From assembly GCF_003112555.1 (NCBI RefSeq), contig NZ_BEWB01000007.1, positions 186,001 to 250,000 on the forward strand: a stretch of DNA of 64,000 nucleotides, read 5' to 3'. Source of the DNA: Streptomyces coelicoflavus. Its GTDB lineage: Bacteria > Actinomycetota > Actinomycetes > Streptomycetales > Streptomycetaceae. The notes beneath the pieces are model-generated. The model did no database searches, was not told the origin of the DNA, and worked only from the letters and a program-made list of their open reading frames with translations. A program made the translations under genes and the position numbers. Shown here in pieces: positions 26,702-34,985 of this stretch (positions are counted from its first letter, which is position 1; every line of letters starts with the position of its first letter).

Positions 26702-27490
26702 TCACCGGCCGGCCGGCGGTGCGGGGCGCGGGTCGACGAAGCTGTAGCAGGGCAGCGGTCCGGTCACGCTGAGGGCCAGCCGGTCGCCGCAGGCCCGGGC
26801 CCGCTCCGCCACCGCTGCCCTGAACCGCGCCTCGTCGGCCGAGCGCAGCAGGAACGAGGCGCTGAGGACCTGCTCGTCGTCGGTCGCGCCCTGCACCGTC
26901 CGCACGGCGAGCGGCGCCAGTCGGTCGACGACCTCCCGGGCGGCGCGCCGTGCCTCGCGGCGGACACCGAGGGCGATCGCCTCGCCGAGCCGGACGTTGG
27001 CCTCGTAGTCCGGGCGTCGCCGGGTCCGCAGGGCCAGGGTCCGCAGTCCGTCGTCGCGGCGCACCAGGTCGGCGAAGTGGCCGGGGACCACCGTCCCCTT
27101 GACGTTGAGTTCCACGCATCCGCGTACGCCGTCGAGCTGCCGCGTCAAGTGCGCCGCGTCGGAGCGCAGTTGGGCGATGAGCGTGTCGGTCCGGGGGCTG
27201 AGGACCGCGAACCGCATGGGCAGCACCGGCCCCTGCGCCGCCAGTTCGTCCAGGACGGCCTGGTGGGCCAGCAGGTCGCGGCGCCGGGGCCGGAGCCGCG
27301 GGGGCGCGTCCGACACCGCGGCGCACAGCCCGGACTCGGTCAGCAGCCCGACCGGGGAGCCGTCGACACCGGGGGAGCGGGGCACACGGACGCCGGCCGG
27401 GGTGATGCCGTAGACGTACAGGGCCTTGAGGGCGGCCGCTGGCCCGGGGGCGGCGGCGGACTCGGGGGCGGTGGTGGCGGGCGCGGTCAT
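26702..27490 (-). CDS. gvpF: Gas vesicle protein GvpF (GvpF/GvpL family)
   Basis: 262 residues. The family signature is YVYGITPAGVRVP near the start and VLPMRFAVLSPRTDTLIAQL in the middle, plus GCVELNVKGTVVPG. GvpF binds GvpA and is thought to act as its chaperone. The start codon overlaps the gvpA stop by 4 bp. It is a paralogue of the gvpL product in the same operon. Confidence 0.92.
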   Translation of the reverse strand: MTAPATTAPESAAAPGPAAALKALYVYGITPAGVRVPRSPGVDGSPVGLLTESGLCAAVSDAPPRLRPRRRDLLAHQAVLDELAAQGPVLPMRFAVLSPRTDTLIAQLRSDAAHLTRQLDGVRGCVELNVKGTVVPGHFADLVRRDDGLRTLALRTRRRPDYEANVRLGEAIALGVRREARRAAREVVDRLAPLAVRTVQGATDDEQVLSASFLLRSADEARFRAAVAERARACGDRLALSVTGPLPCYSFVDPRPAPPAGR

Positions 27491-28014
27491 CGGTCCTCCT
27501 CCTCGGTGCGCCGGCGGGGGCGGGCTCGGGGTCGGTCGTCCTCGTCGCGGGGGCGTGCGGCGGTCCTGCCGCGGGGCCGCTGCGCGCTCCGGGTGCGCTC
27601 CGTGCGTTCGCGGGGCCGGAGCTCCGTCTCCTCGGGCTCCTCCGCCTCCTCGTCGTGCGCGGGCTCGTGCTCGGGCGCGAGGACGTCGCGCACCTTGTCG
27701 GTCAGCGAGCGCGCCGTACGCCGGGCGCCCGCCCTGCCCACGGTCTTGGCGACCGGACTGCCGAACATCTCGGGCACGGTCTTGGAGCGCACGTCGTGCT
27801 CCAGGTCCAGCCGGTTGCAGGCCTCGGCGAACCGCAGATAGGTGTCGACGCTCGCGACCACGATGCGGGCGTCCACCTTGAGGATCTCGATGCCGACCAG
27901 GGAGACGCGCACGAAGACGTCGATGACCATGCCGCGGTCGAGGATGAGTTCGAGGACGTCGTAGAGGGTTCCGGCGCGGGGCGCGCAGACGACCTCGTCG
28001 TCGTAGGTGATCAT
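27487..28014 (-). CDS. gvpA: Gas vesicle shell protein GvpA with long charged C-terminal extension
   Basis: 175 residues. The first 75 are a standard GvpA shell unit (GTLYDVLELILDRGMVIDVFVRVSLVGIEILKVDARIVVASVDTYLRFAEACNRLDLE). A further 100 residues follow, first helical, then a Glu/Arg-rich repetitive tail (EEAEEPEETELRPRERTERTR). Canonical cyanobacterial GvpA is about 70 residues, so the tail would have to sit outside the rib structure or be processed. Streptomyces GvpA proteins are known to be longer than usual. No second, short gvpA is present in the window, so this must be the main shell protein if the cluster makes vesicles. Confidence 0.92.
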   Translation of the reverse strand: MITYDDEVVCAPRAGTLYDVLELILDRGMVIDVFVRVSLVGIEILKVDARIVVASVDTYLRFAEACNRLDLEHDVRSKTVPEMFGSPVAKTVGRAGARRTARSLTDKVRDVLAPEHEPAHDEEAEEPEETELRPRERTERTRSAQRPRGRTAARPRDEDDRPRARPRRRTEEEDR

Positions 28015-28050
28015 GCGGTGGTCCTTCCGGGTGCGGCCCTCACGGTCCGC

Positions 28051-28368
28051 TCACTGGTCCTGGGCACCACGCCGGTAGCGCGCGATCCTGCGGTACTGGA
28101 TCAGGTCGCCCGCCGGGTTCAGCCCGACCTCGTAGGTGGCGAGCAGGCTGGTGGTGTCGGGGATGCGCGCGACCTCGAGCACGTCCACGTTGACGATCCA
28201 GCCGCCGTCCTCGCCCCGGCACACCGCGGAGACCCCTTCGAGGTGGTGCCCGATCAGCTCGGACAGGGCGTCGGCGGCGTGCCGTGCGGCGTCGCGGGCG
28301 TCCCGCACACCCCGCTCGCGCGTGGCCGTGGAGGTGGTGCGGCGCCGTCGCTCGCCAGGTTCTGTCAT
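28051..28368 (-). CDS. gvpO: Gas vesicle protein GvpO
   Basis: 105 residues. An Arg/Thr-rich N-terminus precedes the GvpO domain (ALSELIGHHLEGVSAVCRGEDGGWIVNVDVLEVARIPDTTSLLATYEVGLNPAGDLIQYRRIARYRRG). GvpO is required for vesicle formation and opens the Streptomyces operon. ATG 28368 follows GAGTGGG; a GTG at 28377 is the alternative. It begins 43 bp after the methyltransferase stop, so readthrough from that gene is possible. Confidence 0.9.
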   Translation of the reverse strand: MTEPGERRRRTTSTATRERGVRDARDAARHAADALSELIGHHLEGVSAVCRGEDGGWIVNVDVLEVARIPDTTSLLATYEVGLNPAGDLIQYRRIARYRRGAQDQ

Positions 28369-28411
28369 GCTGCCCACTCTGACCGTGGGACCCCGGTCCG
28401 CGCGTGCGCAG

Positions 28412-29065
28412 TTACCCCATCCGGGGCTGCCCCGTGCGCCGGCAGTGCAGGAAGAGGTGCGGCTCCGGGCGGGCGTCCGGGTGGGCCGGGGTGAACATCG
28501 ACGCCTCCTGCGCCAGCACCTCCAGGCCCGCGTCCTCGGCCAGGTCGATCAGGTCCTGCGCGGGGAAGCTGGTCACGCGCACCGGCTGGCCCATGAAGGT
28601 GGCGTCGACCCCGTCCACGTCCAGCGGCACGGTGGCCAGGACCAGGTAGCCCTCCGGCCGGAGCAACCGCGCCAGTCGCCGTACGAGATCCCGCTGCTCC
28701 CGGCGGTCCAGCTGGAGCAGTGAGAAGTACACGCAGACGGCGTCGAACGAGCCGTCCGCGAGCGGTACGTCACGGACGTCGGCGCACTGGAAGGTGGCGG
28801 CCGGCACCTGCTGCGCGGCCAGCTGCACCATGACGGGGGAGACGTCGATGCCCAGCACCACGTGCCCGGCGTTCGCGAGGGTCTCCGCGGTGGGCCGTCC
28901 CGTGCCGCTGCCCACGTCCAGCACCCGGCTGCCCGGCGCCAGCCGTGCCAGCAGCCACTCCAGCGAGCGGCGGTGCGTCCTCGACCCGGCGAACGCCTTC
29001 TCGTACTCGGCGCCCAGCGCGTCGAAGGCGGCGGCGGCCCGCGGGCGTTCCCGGTCGTCGGTCAC
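28412..29065 (-). CDS. SAM-dependent class I methyltransferase
   Basis: 217 residues with a Rossmann-fold methyltransferase core: motif I VLDVGSGTGRPTAETL (about residues 48-63), the acidic ribose contact in VVLGIDVSPVM, and motif IV DGSFDAVCVYFSLLQLDRRE. The start is GTG 29065, behind GGAGGG. The substrate cannot be told from sequence; the family is broad (UbiE/Methyltransf_11-like). It lies just upstream of gvpO on the same strand, but a link to gas vesicles is not supported by family knowledge. Confidence 0.82.
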   Translation of the reverse strand: MTDDRERPRAAAAFDALGAEYEKAFAGSRTHRRSLEWLLARLAPGSRVLDVGSGTGRPTAETLANAGHVVLGIDVSPVMVQLAAQQVPAATFQCADVRDVPLADGSFDAVCVYFSLLQLDRREQRDLVRRLARLLRPEGYLVLATVPLDVDGVDATFMGQPVRVTSFPAQDLIDLAEDAGLEVLAQEASMFTPAHPDARPEPHLFLHCRRTGQPRMG

Positions 29066-29164
29066 GGCGTTCCCTCCGGTGCGGTGAGCCGGTGCCCGGG
29101 CATCGTTCCACCGGGAACGGGCCGCCGACAAGGGGCCCTTCGGGCGACGGTGCCACGGGGGGCG

Positions 29165-29980
29165 CTAGCGGTCCGCATCCCGCGCGTCCCGGGCGTCCCG
29201 CGCCGTCCCCGGTTCGGCCATCCGGCGGTGCACCGCGGCCTTGACACGGTCCGGCAGCACCTTGTCCGCCACTCCCTGGGCCTTGGTCTTCGCCGAGCCG
29301 GTGACCAGCTTCCCGCGGCCCTTCATGACCGCGTCGAACGCCTGCCGGGCGACCTGCGCCGGGTCGTCCTTCGGCATGGTGCCGACCTTGGTGTCCGTCA
29401 TGCCGGCCCGCCGGAAGAAGTCCGTCTCCGTCGGCCCCGGCATGAAGGAGGTGACGGTGACACCGGTGTCCCCGACCTCTTCCTGCAACGCCTGCGCGAA
29501 GGACTGGACGAACGACTTCGACGCGTTGTAGACCGACTGGAAGGAGCCCGGCATCGTCGCCGCGACCGAGGACGTGAACATGAGCCGCCCCACCCCGCGG
29601 GCCACCATGTCCCGCAGGAGGGGTTTGGCGAGCCGCACGGTCGAGGTCACGTTGAGGTCGATGACGGACTGGTCGTCGGCGAGGTCGGTGTCGACGAAGG
29701 CGCCGCCCTGCCCCACCCCGGCGTTGAGGGCCGCCACGTCCACCGCGAGCCCGGTCAGGGCGGCGACCAGGTGGTCCACGCCGTCGGGGTTCCTGAGGTC
29801 CGCGCGCACGGCCCGTACCTCCACGCCGGTCTCCCGCAGCCGCTGGGCGGCGTGCTCCAGCCGTTCGTCCTCGGCGTTGACCACGAGGTCGTATCCGTGT
29901 TCCGCGAACAGCGCGGCGAGTTCGTACCCGATGCCGCTGGACGCCCCGGTGACCAGGGCGAGCGGCCTGCTGCCGTCCAT
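29165..29980 (-). CDS. Short-chain dehydrogenase/reductase
   Basis: 271 residues of the classical SDR family: TGASSGIG cofactor motif (about residues 11-18), ALNAGVGQGG, the catalytic Ser in MFTSSVAAT and the YNASKSF active-site motif (Tyr, Lys). The C-terminus carries a basic tail with an Arg/Asp/Ala repeat (TARDARDARDADR). It resembles SDRs acting on lipids or xenobiotics; the substrate is unknown. ATG 29980 is the first start. It lies 70 bp after the TetR gene on the same strand. Confidence 0.87.
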   Translation of the reverse strand: MDGSRPLALVTGASSGIGYELAALFAEHGYDLVVNAEDERLEHAAQRLRETGVEVRAVRADLRNPDGVDHLVAALTGLAVDVAALNAGVGQGGAFVDTDLADDQSVIDLNVTSTVRLAKPLLRDMVARGVGRLMFTSSVAATMPGSFQSVYNASKSFVQSFAQALQEEVGDTGVTVTSFMPGPTETDFFRRAGMTDTKVGTMPKDDPAQVARQAFDAVMKGRGKLVTGSAKTKAQGVADKVLPDRVKAAVHRRMAEPGTARDARDARDADR

Positions 29981-30050
29981 GGTTCCTCCGTCCTCGGCGC
30001 ACCCGCGCCCCTGACGACCGCCGGGTGCCCCGATCCGGGTCCTCGCATCA

Positions 30051-30698
30051 TCACGGTCCGGGACCGGCCCGACCGCTCGCCCCGGACGGGCCCCGTCCGG
30101 GGCCGGGTCCGCCGGCCCGTGGGCGGGCCCCGTCCAGGGCCAGGTCCACCAGCCCCCGTACGAGCTGGTCGTCCAGCGGCGCCCCGCTGAGCAGCACCCG
30201 CACGAACAGCGGACCGCTGACCGCTTCGATCAGCAGTCCGGGATCGGTGTCCGCGGCCAGTTCGCCCCGCTCGGCGCCGCGCCGGACCATCACGACGGCG
30301 CGGTCGAGACGCTCGCTCCAGTAGGGTCCGCGGCGGTCCTCCAGGGAGTCGTCGTGCTCGACGCTCAGCCGCAGCAGCGCCCGGCCCTGCGGGGTGGCGA
30401 GGAGCCGGGCCAGGGCGGAGAAGAACGCCAGCAGGTCGTCCCGCACCCGTCCGGTGTCCGGGACCGGCAGCGCGGCGTCCAGCTCCGTGGTCAGCGCGTC
30501 CAGGATCAGGTTCTCGCGGGTGCCCCACCGCCGGTACACGGAGGTCTCGTGCACTCCGGCCGCCCGGGCCACGGCGCCGACCGTCGCGCCCGCCAGACCC
30601 TCGCGCGACAGCAGGTCCACGGCGGCGGCCAGCACCGCCCGCCGCATCCGCTCCCCACGGCGGCGCAGGGGCGGGGCGACGGGTTCCGGTGAGCTCAT
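30051..30698 (-). CDS. TetR-family transcriptional regulator
   Basis: 215 residues with an N-terminal HTH (RRAVLAAAVDLLSREGLAGATVGAVARAAGVHETSVYRRWGTRENLI, about residues 19-64). The C-terminal half is helical, ending in a Gly/Pro/Arg-rich tail. It is divergent from the zinc alcohol dehydrogenase gene. Two near-palindromic repeats lie between the genes, so it most likely represses itself and the dehydrogenase. Confidence 0.9.
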   Translation of the reverse strand: MSSPEPVAPPLRRRGERMRRAVLAAAVDLLSREGLAGATVGAVARAAGVHETSVYRRWGTRENLILDALTTELDAALPVPDTGRVRDDLLAFFSALARLLATPQGRALLRLSVEHDDSLEDRRGPYWSERLDRAVVMVRRGAERGELAADTDPGLLIEAVSGPLFVRVLLSGAPLDDQLVRGLVDLALDGARPRAGGPGPGRGPSGASGRAGPGP

Positions 30699-30711
30699 CG
30701 GCCCAGCGTAA

Positions 30712-30759
30712 AGCAAGTCGCCCTGCGTTGGGTGTACGGTTAACGCAAGTCGACCTGCG
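30712..30759. promoter_or_regulatory. Twin operator for the TetR/alcohol dehydrogenase pair
   Basis: Two copies of a 16-bp near-palindrome, AGCAAGTCGCCCTGCG (30712-30727) and CGCAAGTCGACCTGCG (30744-30759), are spaced 32 bp apart, three helical turns. The second has arms matching at 14 of 16 positions. They lie in the divergent promoter region, and GGTTAAC between them may be part of a -10 element. Confidence 0.6.
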
Positions 30760-30812
30760 ATGGACCGCTGGGGACCGTCCCGGGGTCGCCGCCGCACCGA
30801 GGAGGTCCTGTC

Positions 30813-31826
30813 ATGGCGCAGATGCTCGCCGCCCGCCTGCACGTCCCGAGCCGCACCCTGCGACTCGAGGAGGTGCCCCGCCCGCAGCCCGGGCCGGGGG
30901 AGGTGCTGGTCAAGGTCGAGGCGGCCGGTGTGTGCCTGTCCGACGTGCACCTCATCGACGGCACCCTCACCCCGCTGCTCCTCCGGGGCGACACGGTCAC
31001 CCTCGGCCACGAGGTCTCAGGCACCGTCGCCGAGACCGGCGCGGGCGTCACCGCCTGGTCGCCCGGGCAGCGGGTCGTGCTGCACGCCGGCGAGGCGCGG
31101 GACGGCGTCACCTACACCCGCGGTGTCGACTACGACGGCGGCTGGGCCGAGTACGCCCTGTCCGCCGCCGACGCCATGACCCCGCTGCCCGACACCATCC
31201 CCTTCGAGCAGGGCGCGATCATTCCGGACGCCGTGTCCACCCCGTGGGGCGCGATCACCGAGACCGGCGCGGTCCGGCCCGCCGAGGCGGTCGGCGTGTG
31301 GGGCGTCGGCGGCCTCGGCGTCCACGCGGTGCAGTTGCTCCGGGCGATCGGCGCCTGCCCCGTCGTGGCCGTCGACCCGAACCCGGTCGCCCGCGAACGC
31401 GCCCTGGCCGCCGGAGCCGACCTCGCCCTGGACTCCGCCGATCCCGAGCTGCGGCAGACGGTCCGCGCGGCCACCGGTGGCGCGGGGCTGGCCGCCGCCT
31501 TCGACTTCGCGGGCGTGCCGCCCGTGCGCGAGCAGGCGGTCTCCGTCCTCGCGCCCAAGGGGCGGCTCGTCCTGGTGGGTCTGACCGACAAGCCGCTCAC
31601 CGTCACGGACGGCACCCGCTTCAGCTATCTCCAGCAGCGGGTCCTCGGCCACTACGGTTCCGACATGCCGGTGGCGCTGCCCCAGCTCCTGCGGCTGATC
31701 CAGGGCGGCCGCCTCGACTTCTCCGGTTCGGTCAGCGGGGTGCTGCCGCTCGCCGAGGCCGCCGAAGCGGTCGCCCGCCTCGAGAAGAAGCAGGGCGACC
31801 CGATCCGGCTGGTGCTGCGCCCGTGA
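30813..31826 (+). CDS. Zinc-type alcohol dehydrogenase lacking the structural zinc loop
   Basis: 337-residue medium-chain dehydrogenase/reductase. Catalytic zinc ligands are seen as GVCLSDVHLIDG (Cys41) and LGHEVSG (His66, Glu67), with the NAD(P) motif GVWGVGGLGVHAVQLL (about 165-180). The four-cysteine structural zinc lobe normally found after the catalytic site is replaced by LHAGEARDGVTYTRGVDYDGGW, which has no cysteine. This occurs in some cyclohexanone- or threonine-type relatives. It reduces or oxidises an unknown alcohol. Expression is probably controlled by the divergent TetR gene. Confidence 0.88.
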   Translation: MAQMLAARLHVPSRTLRLEEVPRPQPGPGEVLVKVEAAGVCLSDVHLIDGTLTPLLLRGDTVTLGHEVSGTVAETGAGVTAWSPGQRVVLHAGEARDGVTYTRGVDYDGGWAEYALSAADAMTPLPDTIPFEQGAIIPDAVSTPWGAITETGAVRPAEAVGVWGVGGLGVHAVQLLRAIGACPVVAVDPNPVARERALAAGADLALDSADPELRQTVRAATGGAGLAAAFDFAGVPPVREQAVSVLAPKGRLVLVGLTDKPLTVTDGTRFSYLQQRVLGHYGSDMPVALPQLLRLIQGGRLDFSGSVSGVLPLAEAAEAVARLEKKQGDPIRLVLRP

Positions 31827-31869
31827 GGTGAGGGAAAGCCGAGAAGTCCCGCGGTGGTTGAACGCTCCG

Positions 31870-31897
31870 GCCCCCGGTTCCGTATGGAGCCGGGGGC
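31870..31897 (+). terminator. Terminator after the alcohol dehydrogenase
   Basis: GCCCCCGGTTCC, a GTAT loop and GGAGCCGGGGGC form a 12-bp stem with one G-T pair, followed by ATTTC. This also argues against starting the next gene upstream of it. Confidence 0.75.
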
Positions 31898-31935
31898 ATT
31901 TCATGTCCGAGTCCGTCACGACACAGGAGCACGCC

Positions 31936-34059
31936 TTGGGACACAACAGGCGCAGACGCCCGACCGGGGCGCGGCGCGCGACCTTCGGAGCGGTGGCGCT
32001 GATACTGGGAGGCAGCGGCCTGGTGGCCGTCAACGTCTTCGCCTCCGCGACCGAGTCCGGCAACGCCGCCGTTCCCCTGGGCAGTTCCGGTGTCGCGGCC
32101 ACCGTCGACTGCCCGGACCCGACCGAGCGGCTCACGGCCGTCCCGGAGCGGGCCAGGCCGGAGGTCGACAAGGAACTCGCCCACCTCGACGGGCAGATCG
32201 CCGCCGCGTACGCCGGGCTCCAGGAGGCCGCCCGCACCGCGGACGACGGCACCCTCGACGAGGCCGCGATCCTGGACCCGCTGAAGAAGGAGCGCGCGGC
32301 GACGCTCGAACGCATCGCCGCCGCCATCGACAAGGCCGGCGACCGCCCCGAGGGCCTGGACACCCTGGCCGAGTGCACCCTGCGCCGCACCGAGATCGCG
32401 TCGGCGGACGCGGGGAGCGGCAGCCCGGACCGGCAGGGGGAGGGGAAGGACCAGGAACAGGGCCAGGACCAGGACCAGGGCCAGAAGCAGGAGGACGGCA
32501 AGGGGGCGGCGTCCGGCGACGGGCAGCAGCAGTCGGGCAACGGCGGGCAGGCGGGCAACGGCCCCGTGGCGGCGGACTACGTGGACATCGAGTCCGTCCG
32601 GCCCAACGTCGTGCGGGCGCCCCTCCGGAAGAAGGCGTCGACCGGTTCCTTCGCCACCAGCTGCGGCGTCAACGCCGAGGGCCTGTTCAACTCGGACAAC
32701 CTGATCGCCGCCCCCGGCGTCGGCAACGGCGCCCACCACTTCCACGACTACGTCGGCAACCAGGCCAACGACGCCTTCGCCAGCGACGAGGACCTGGCCG
32801 CCGGCGACACGAGCTGCGCCGACCAGGGCGACAAGTCCTCGTACTACTGGCCCGTGCTGCGGCTCCAGAACGGCACCGCCGAACAGGACGCCCAGTCACC
32901 GGGCGGCGGCGTCGAGGGCAACGCGGGCGAGATCGTCACGCCGGCCGAGGTGACCCTGACGTTCGAGGGCAACGAGCGCGGCAAGGTCACCGGGATGCCG
33001 CGGCTGCTGCGCATCATCACCGGCGACGCCAAGGCGTTCGTCAACGGCGACACCAACGCGAACGCATCCTGGAGCTGCACCGGCTTCGAGGACCGGCAGC
33101 TGAAGGACAAGTACCCGCTCTGCCCCTCGGGCAGCGACGTGGTGCGCACCTTCACCTTCCAGAGCTGCTGGGACGGCCGCAACATCGACAGCGCCAACCA
33201 CCGCACCCACATGGCCTTCGCCGCCGCCGACGGCAGCTGCCCCGAAGGGTTCCGGGCCGTTCCGCGGCTGGTGCAACGGGTCGTGTACGACGTGGCCGCG
33301 CCCAGCCTGGAGGACGGGGGCAGGACCGTCCCGCTGTTCGCCGTGGACTCCTTCCCCGAGCAGCTGCACAAGCCGGTCACCGACCACAGCGACTTCATCA
33401 ACGTCTTCGACGAGGACCTGATGCGCGAGATGGTCGAGTGCATCAACTCCGGCCGGGAGTGCGGTCCGGAGACGCCCCCGGGCGCCGAGCCGGGCGAGGG
33501 CGGGGAACAGCCGGGCGGCAACGGCGACGGGCAGACCGCCGAGCCCCCGGCCGAGCAGACCGCCACGGCCTCGGCACCCGCGGACACCGGCCAGGACGGC
33601 CAAGACGGCCAGGACGGCCGGCCGGGCGGAGAGGACGACGGGAAGAACCCCGGTCAGGACGAGAGCCAGAACGACGGCCAGAACGACGGGCAGCCCGGCG
33701 CCGACGAGACCGCACCCCCGGCCGCCGAGTCCGAGGGCACCGAGGCCTCCGCGAGCGCCGAGCCCAGGGCCGCGACGACGGCGGCCGAGGCCCCGGACGA
33801 CGCGACCGGCGCCGTGGCCGCACCCGAGAAGACCGGCGACGCCGGAAACACCGGAGACAACGGGGACTCCGGAAGCGCCGGGGACGGTGGCGCCGGTGCC
33901 GGTGCCGGTGCCGGAGCCGGTTCGGCGCCCGAACCACAGGCGCAGGGCGGGCTCGCCGAGACGGGCTCCGGGCTCGGCCTGTGGCCCGCGGCGGTCGGCG
34001 GCGTGCTCTTCGCCGGCGGATGTGTCCTGCTGGTCCGTTCCAGGCGGCGTGCTATGTGA
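31936..34059 (+). CDS. DUF1996 secreted protein with sortase-type cell-wall anchor
   Basis: 707 residues from TTG 31936. This start has CAGGAG 6-7 bases ahead and gives the usual basic N-terminus GHNRRRRPTGARRATFGAVALILGGSGLVAVNVFASA. The ATG at 31903 abuts a terminator hairpin and is less likely. A Gln/Asp/Gly-rich linker (about 165-210) leads to the DUF1996 domain (about 220-490; ASTGSFATSCGVNAEGLFNSDNLIAAPGVGNGAHHFHDYVGN, and FTFQSCWDGRNIDSANHRTHMAF). A long Gly/Asp/Ala/Gln-rich stalk follows, ending in LAETG, a hydrophobic segment and RSRRRAM. LAxTG is a class E sortase signal in Streptomyces. The function of DUF1996 is not established; conserved His/Asp/Cys residues suggest an enzyme or glycan binder. 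Confidence 0.85.
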   Translation: MGHNRRRRPTGARRATFGAVALILGGSGLVAVNVFASATESGNAAVPLGSSGVAATVDCPDPTERLTAVPERARPEVDKELAHLDGQIAAAYAGLQEAARTADDGTLDEAAILDPLKKERAATLERIAAAIDKAGDRPEGLDTLAECTLRRTEIASADAGSGSPDRQGEGKDQEQGQDQDQGQKQEDGKGAASGDGQQQSGNGGQAGNGPVAADYVDIESVRPNVVRAPLRKKASTGSFATSCGVNAEGLFNSDNLIAAPGVGNGAHHFHDYVGNQANDAFASDEDLAAGDTSCADQGDKSSYYWPVLRLQNGTAEQDAQSPGGGVEGNAGEIVTPAEVTLTFEGNERGKVTGMPRLLRIITGDAKAFVNGDTNANASWSCTGFEDRQLKDKYPLCPSGSDVVRTFTFQSCWDGRNIDSANHRTHMAFAAADGSCPEGFRAVPRLVQRVVYDVAAPSLEDGGRTVPLFAVDSFPEQLHKPVTDHSDFINVFDEDLMREMVECINSGRECGPETPPGAEPGEGGEQPGGNGDGQTAEPPAEQTATASAPADTGQDGQDGQDGRPGGEDDGKNPGQDESQNDGQNDGQPGADETAPPAAESEGTEASASAEPRAATTAAEAPDDATGAVAAPEKTGDAGNTGDNGDSGSAGDGGAGAGAGAGAGSAPEPQAQGGLAETGSGLGLWPAAVGGVLFAGGCVLLVRSRRRAM

Positions 34060-34079
34060 CACCAGTGGCAGCGGCATGA

Positions 34080-34119
34080 CGACGGGTGGGCGGGGTCCTC
34101 TTTCCCCGCCCACCCGTCG
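34080..34119. terminator. Strong terminator after the DUF1996 gene
   Basis: A 16-bp perfect stem (CGACGGGTGGGCGGGG with 34104-34119) and an 8-base loop lie 20 bp after the stop codon. Confidence 0.85.
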
Positions 34120-34229
34120 GGCCGGGGCACGTCGAGCACACCGAACACGCCACCGCGCGGCGGGAACTGTCTCATTCAGGGTGTTGCCAATCTCGCCACC
34201 CGGGCGCAGCCTGGTCTCCGACCGGCCTT

Positions 34230-34243
34230 TGGGAGCGCTCCCA
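34230..34243. promoter_or_regulatory. CebR box upstream of the LPMO gene
   Basis: TGGGAGCGCTCCCA is a perfect 14-bp palindrome identical to the established CebR operator of Streptomyces, where cellobiose or cellotriose relieves repression of cellulolytic genes. It ends 55 bp upstream of the LPMO start codon. Confidence 0.9.
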
Positions 34244-34298
34244 CCCGCTCGGTCGGAGCCTTGCCCCGCACCGTCCCCCCACCGGAAAGAAGGACTCC

Positions 34299-34985
34299 AT
34301 GGATTGTCATGAGCGCGCCAACAATGCGCCCGCCGGAAGGACCCGCCGGGCGACGACCCTCGCCCTCAGCACCCTGACCGCGGCCCTGCTCACCCTGATC
34401 CCCTGGAGCGGCACCGCCGTCGCCCACGGCTCGGTCGTCGACCCCGCCTCCCGCAACTACGGCTGCTGGGAGCGCTGGGGCGACGACTTCCAGAACCCCG
34501 CCATGGCGGACGAGGACCCCATGTGCTGGCAGGCGTGGCAGGACGACCCCAACGCCATGTGGAACTGGAACGGCCTCTACCGCAACGGCTCGGCCGGCAA
34601 CTTCGAGGCCGTCGTGCCCGACGGGCAGCTGTGCAGCGGCGGCCGCACGGAGAGCGGACGCTACAACTCCCTCGACGCCGTGGGTCCCTGGCAGACCACC
34701 GACGTCACCGACGACTTCACCGTCAAGCTGTACGACCAGGCCAGCCACGGCGCCGACTACTTCCAGGTCTACGTCACCAAGCAGGGCTTCGACCCCGCAA
34801 CCCAGGCCCTGACCTGGGACAGCCTCCAGCAGGTGGCGCGGACGGGCAGTTATGCGCCCAGCCAGAACTACGAGATCCCGGTGAGCACCTCCGGACTGAG
34901 CGGCCGGCACGTCGTCTACACGATCTGGCAGGCGTCGCACATGGACCAGACGTACTTCCTGTGCAGCGACGTCGACTTCGGCTGA
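34299..34985 (+). CDS. Secreted AA10 lytic polysaccharide monooxygenase, probably cellulose-active
   Basis: Copper enzyme that oxidatively cleaves crystalline polysaccharide. The signal peptide ends in GTAVA, so the mature protein starts with His43 (HGSVVDPASRNYGCWERWGD). This His and His150 (DQASHGADYFQVYVTKQGFDP) form the copper histidine brace. The C-terminal QTYFLCSDVDFG is typical of the family. Cysteines at 56, 76, 112 and 222 probably form disulfides. There is no carbohydrate-binding module: 228 residues give a single domain. ATG 34299 follows GAAGGA. The CebR box upstream points to cellulose use and not chitin; that substrate choice is inferred from regulation. Confidence 0.95.
   Translation: MDCHERANNAPAGRTRRATTLALSTLTAALLTLIPWSGTAVAHGSVVDPASRNYGCWERWGDDFQNPAMADEDPMCWQAWQDDPNAMWNWNGLYRNGSAGNFEAVVPDGQLCSGGRTESGRYNSLDAVGPWQTTDVTDDFTVKLYDQASHGADYFQVYVTKQGFDPATQALTWDSLQQVARTGSYAPSQNYEIPVSTSGLSGRHVVYTIWQASHMDQTYFLCSDVDFG

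Noticed and set aside
23214..28368. The idea that the methyltransferase, SDR and TetR genes upstream of gvpO belong to the gas vesicle system.
   Set aside because: None is a known Gvp component, gvpO starts a recognised ten-gene unit, and proximity is the only evidence.
31903..31905. ATG 31903 as start of the DUF1996 protein.
   Set aside because: It lies 6 bp after a terminator stem and gives an N-terminus without a family resemblance. TTG 31936 has a strong ribosome site and the expected GHNRRRRP start.
34185..34215. CCAATCT in the LPMO upstream region as a possible fourth SigK-type promoter.
   Set aside because: No CGGATT-like element is present at 16-base spacing; the downstream sequence is CCTGGTC.
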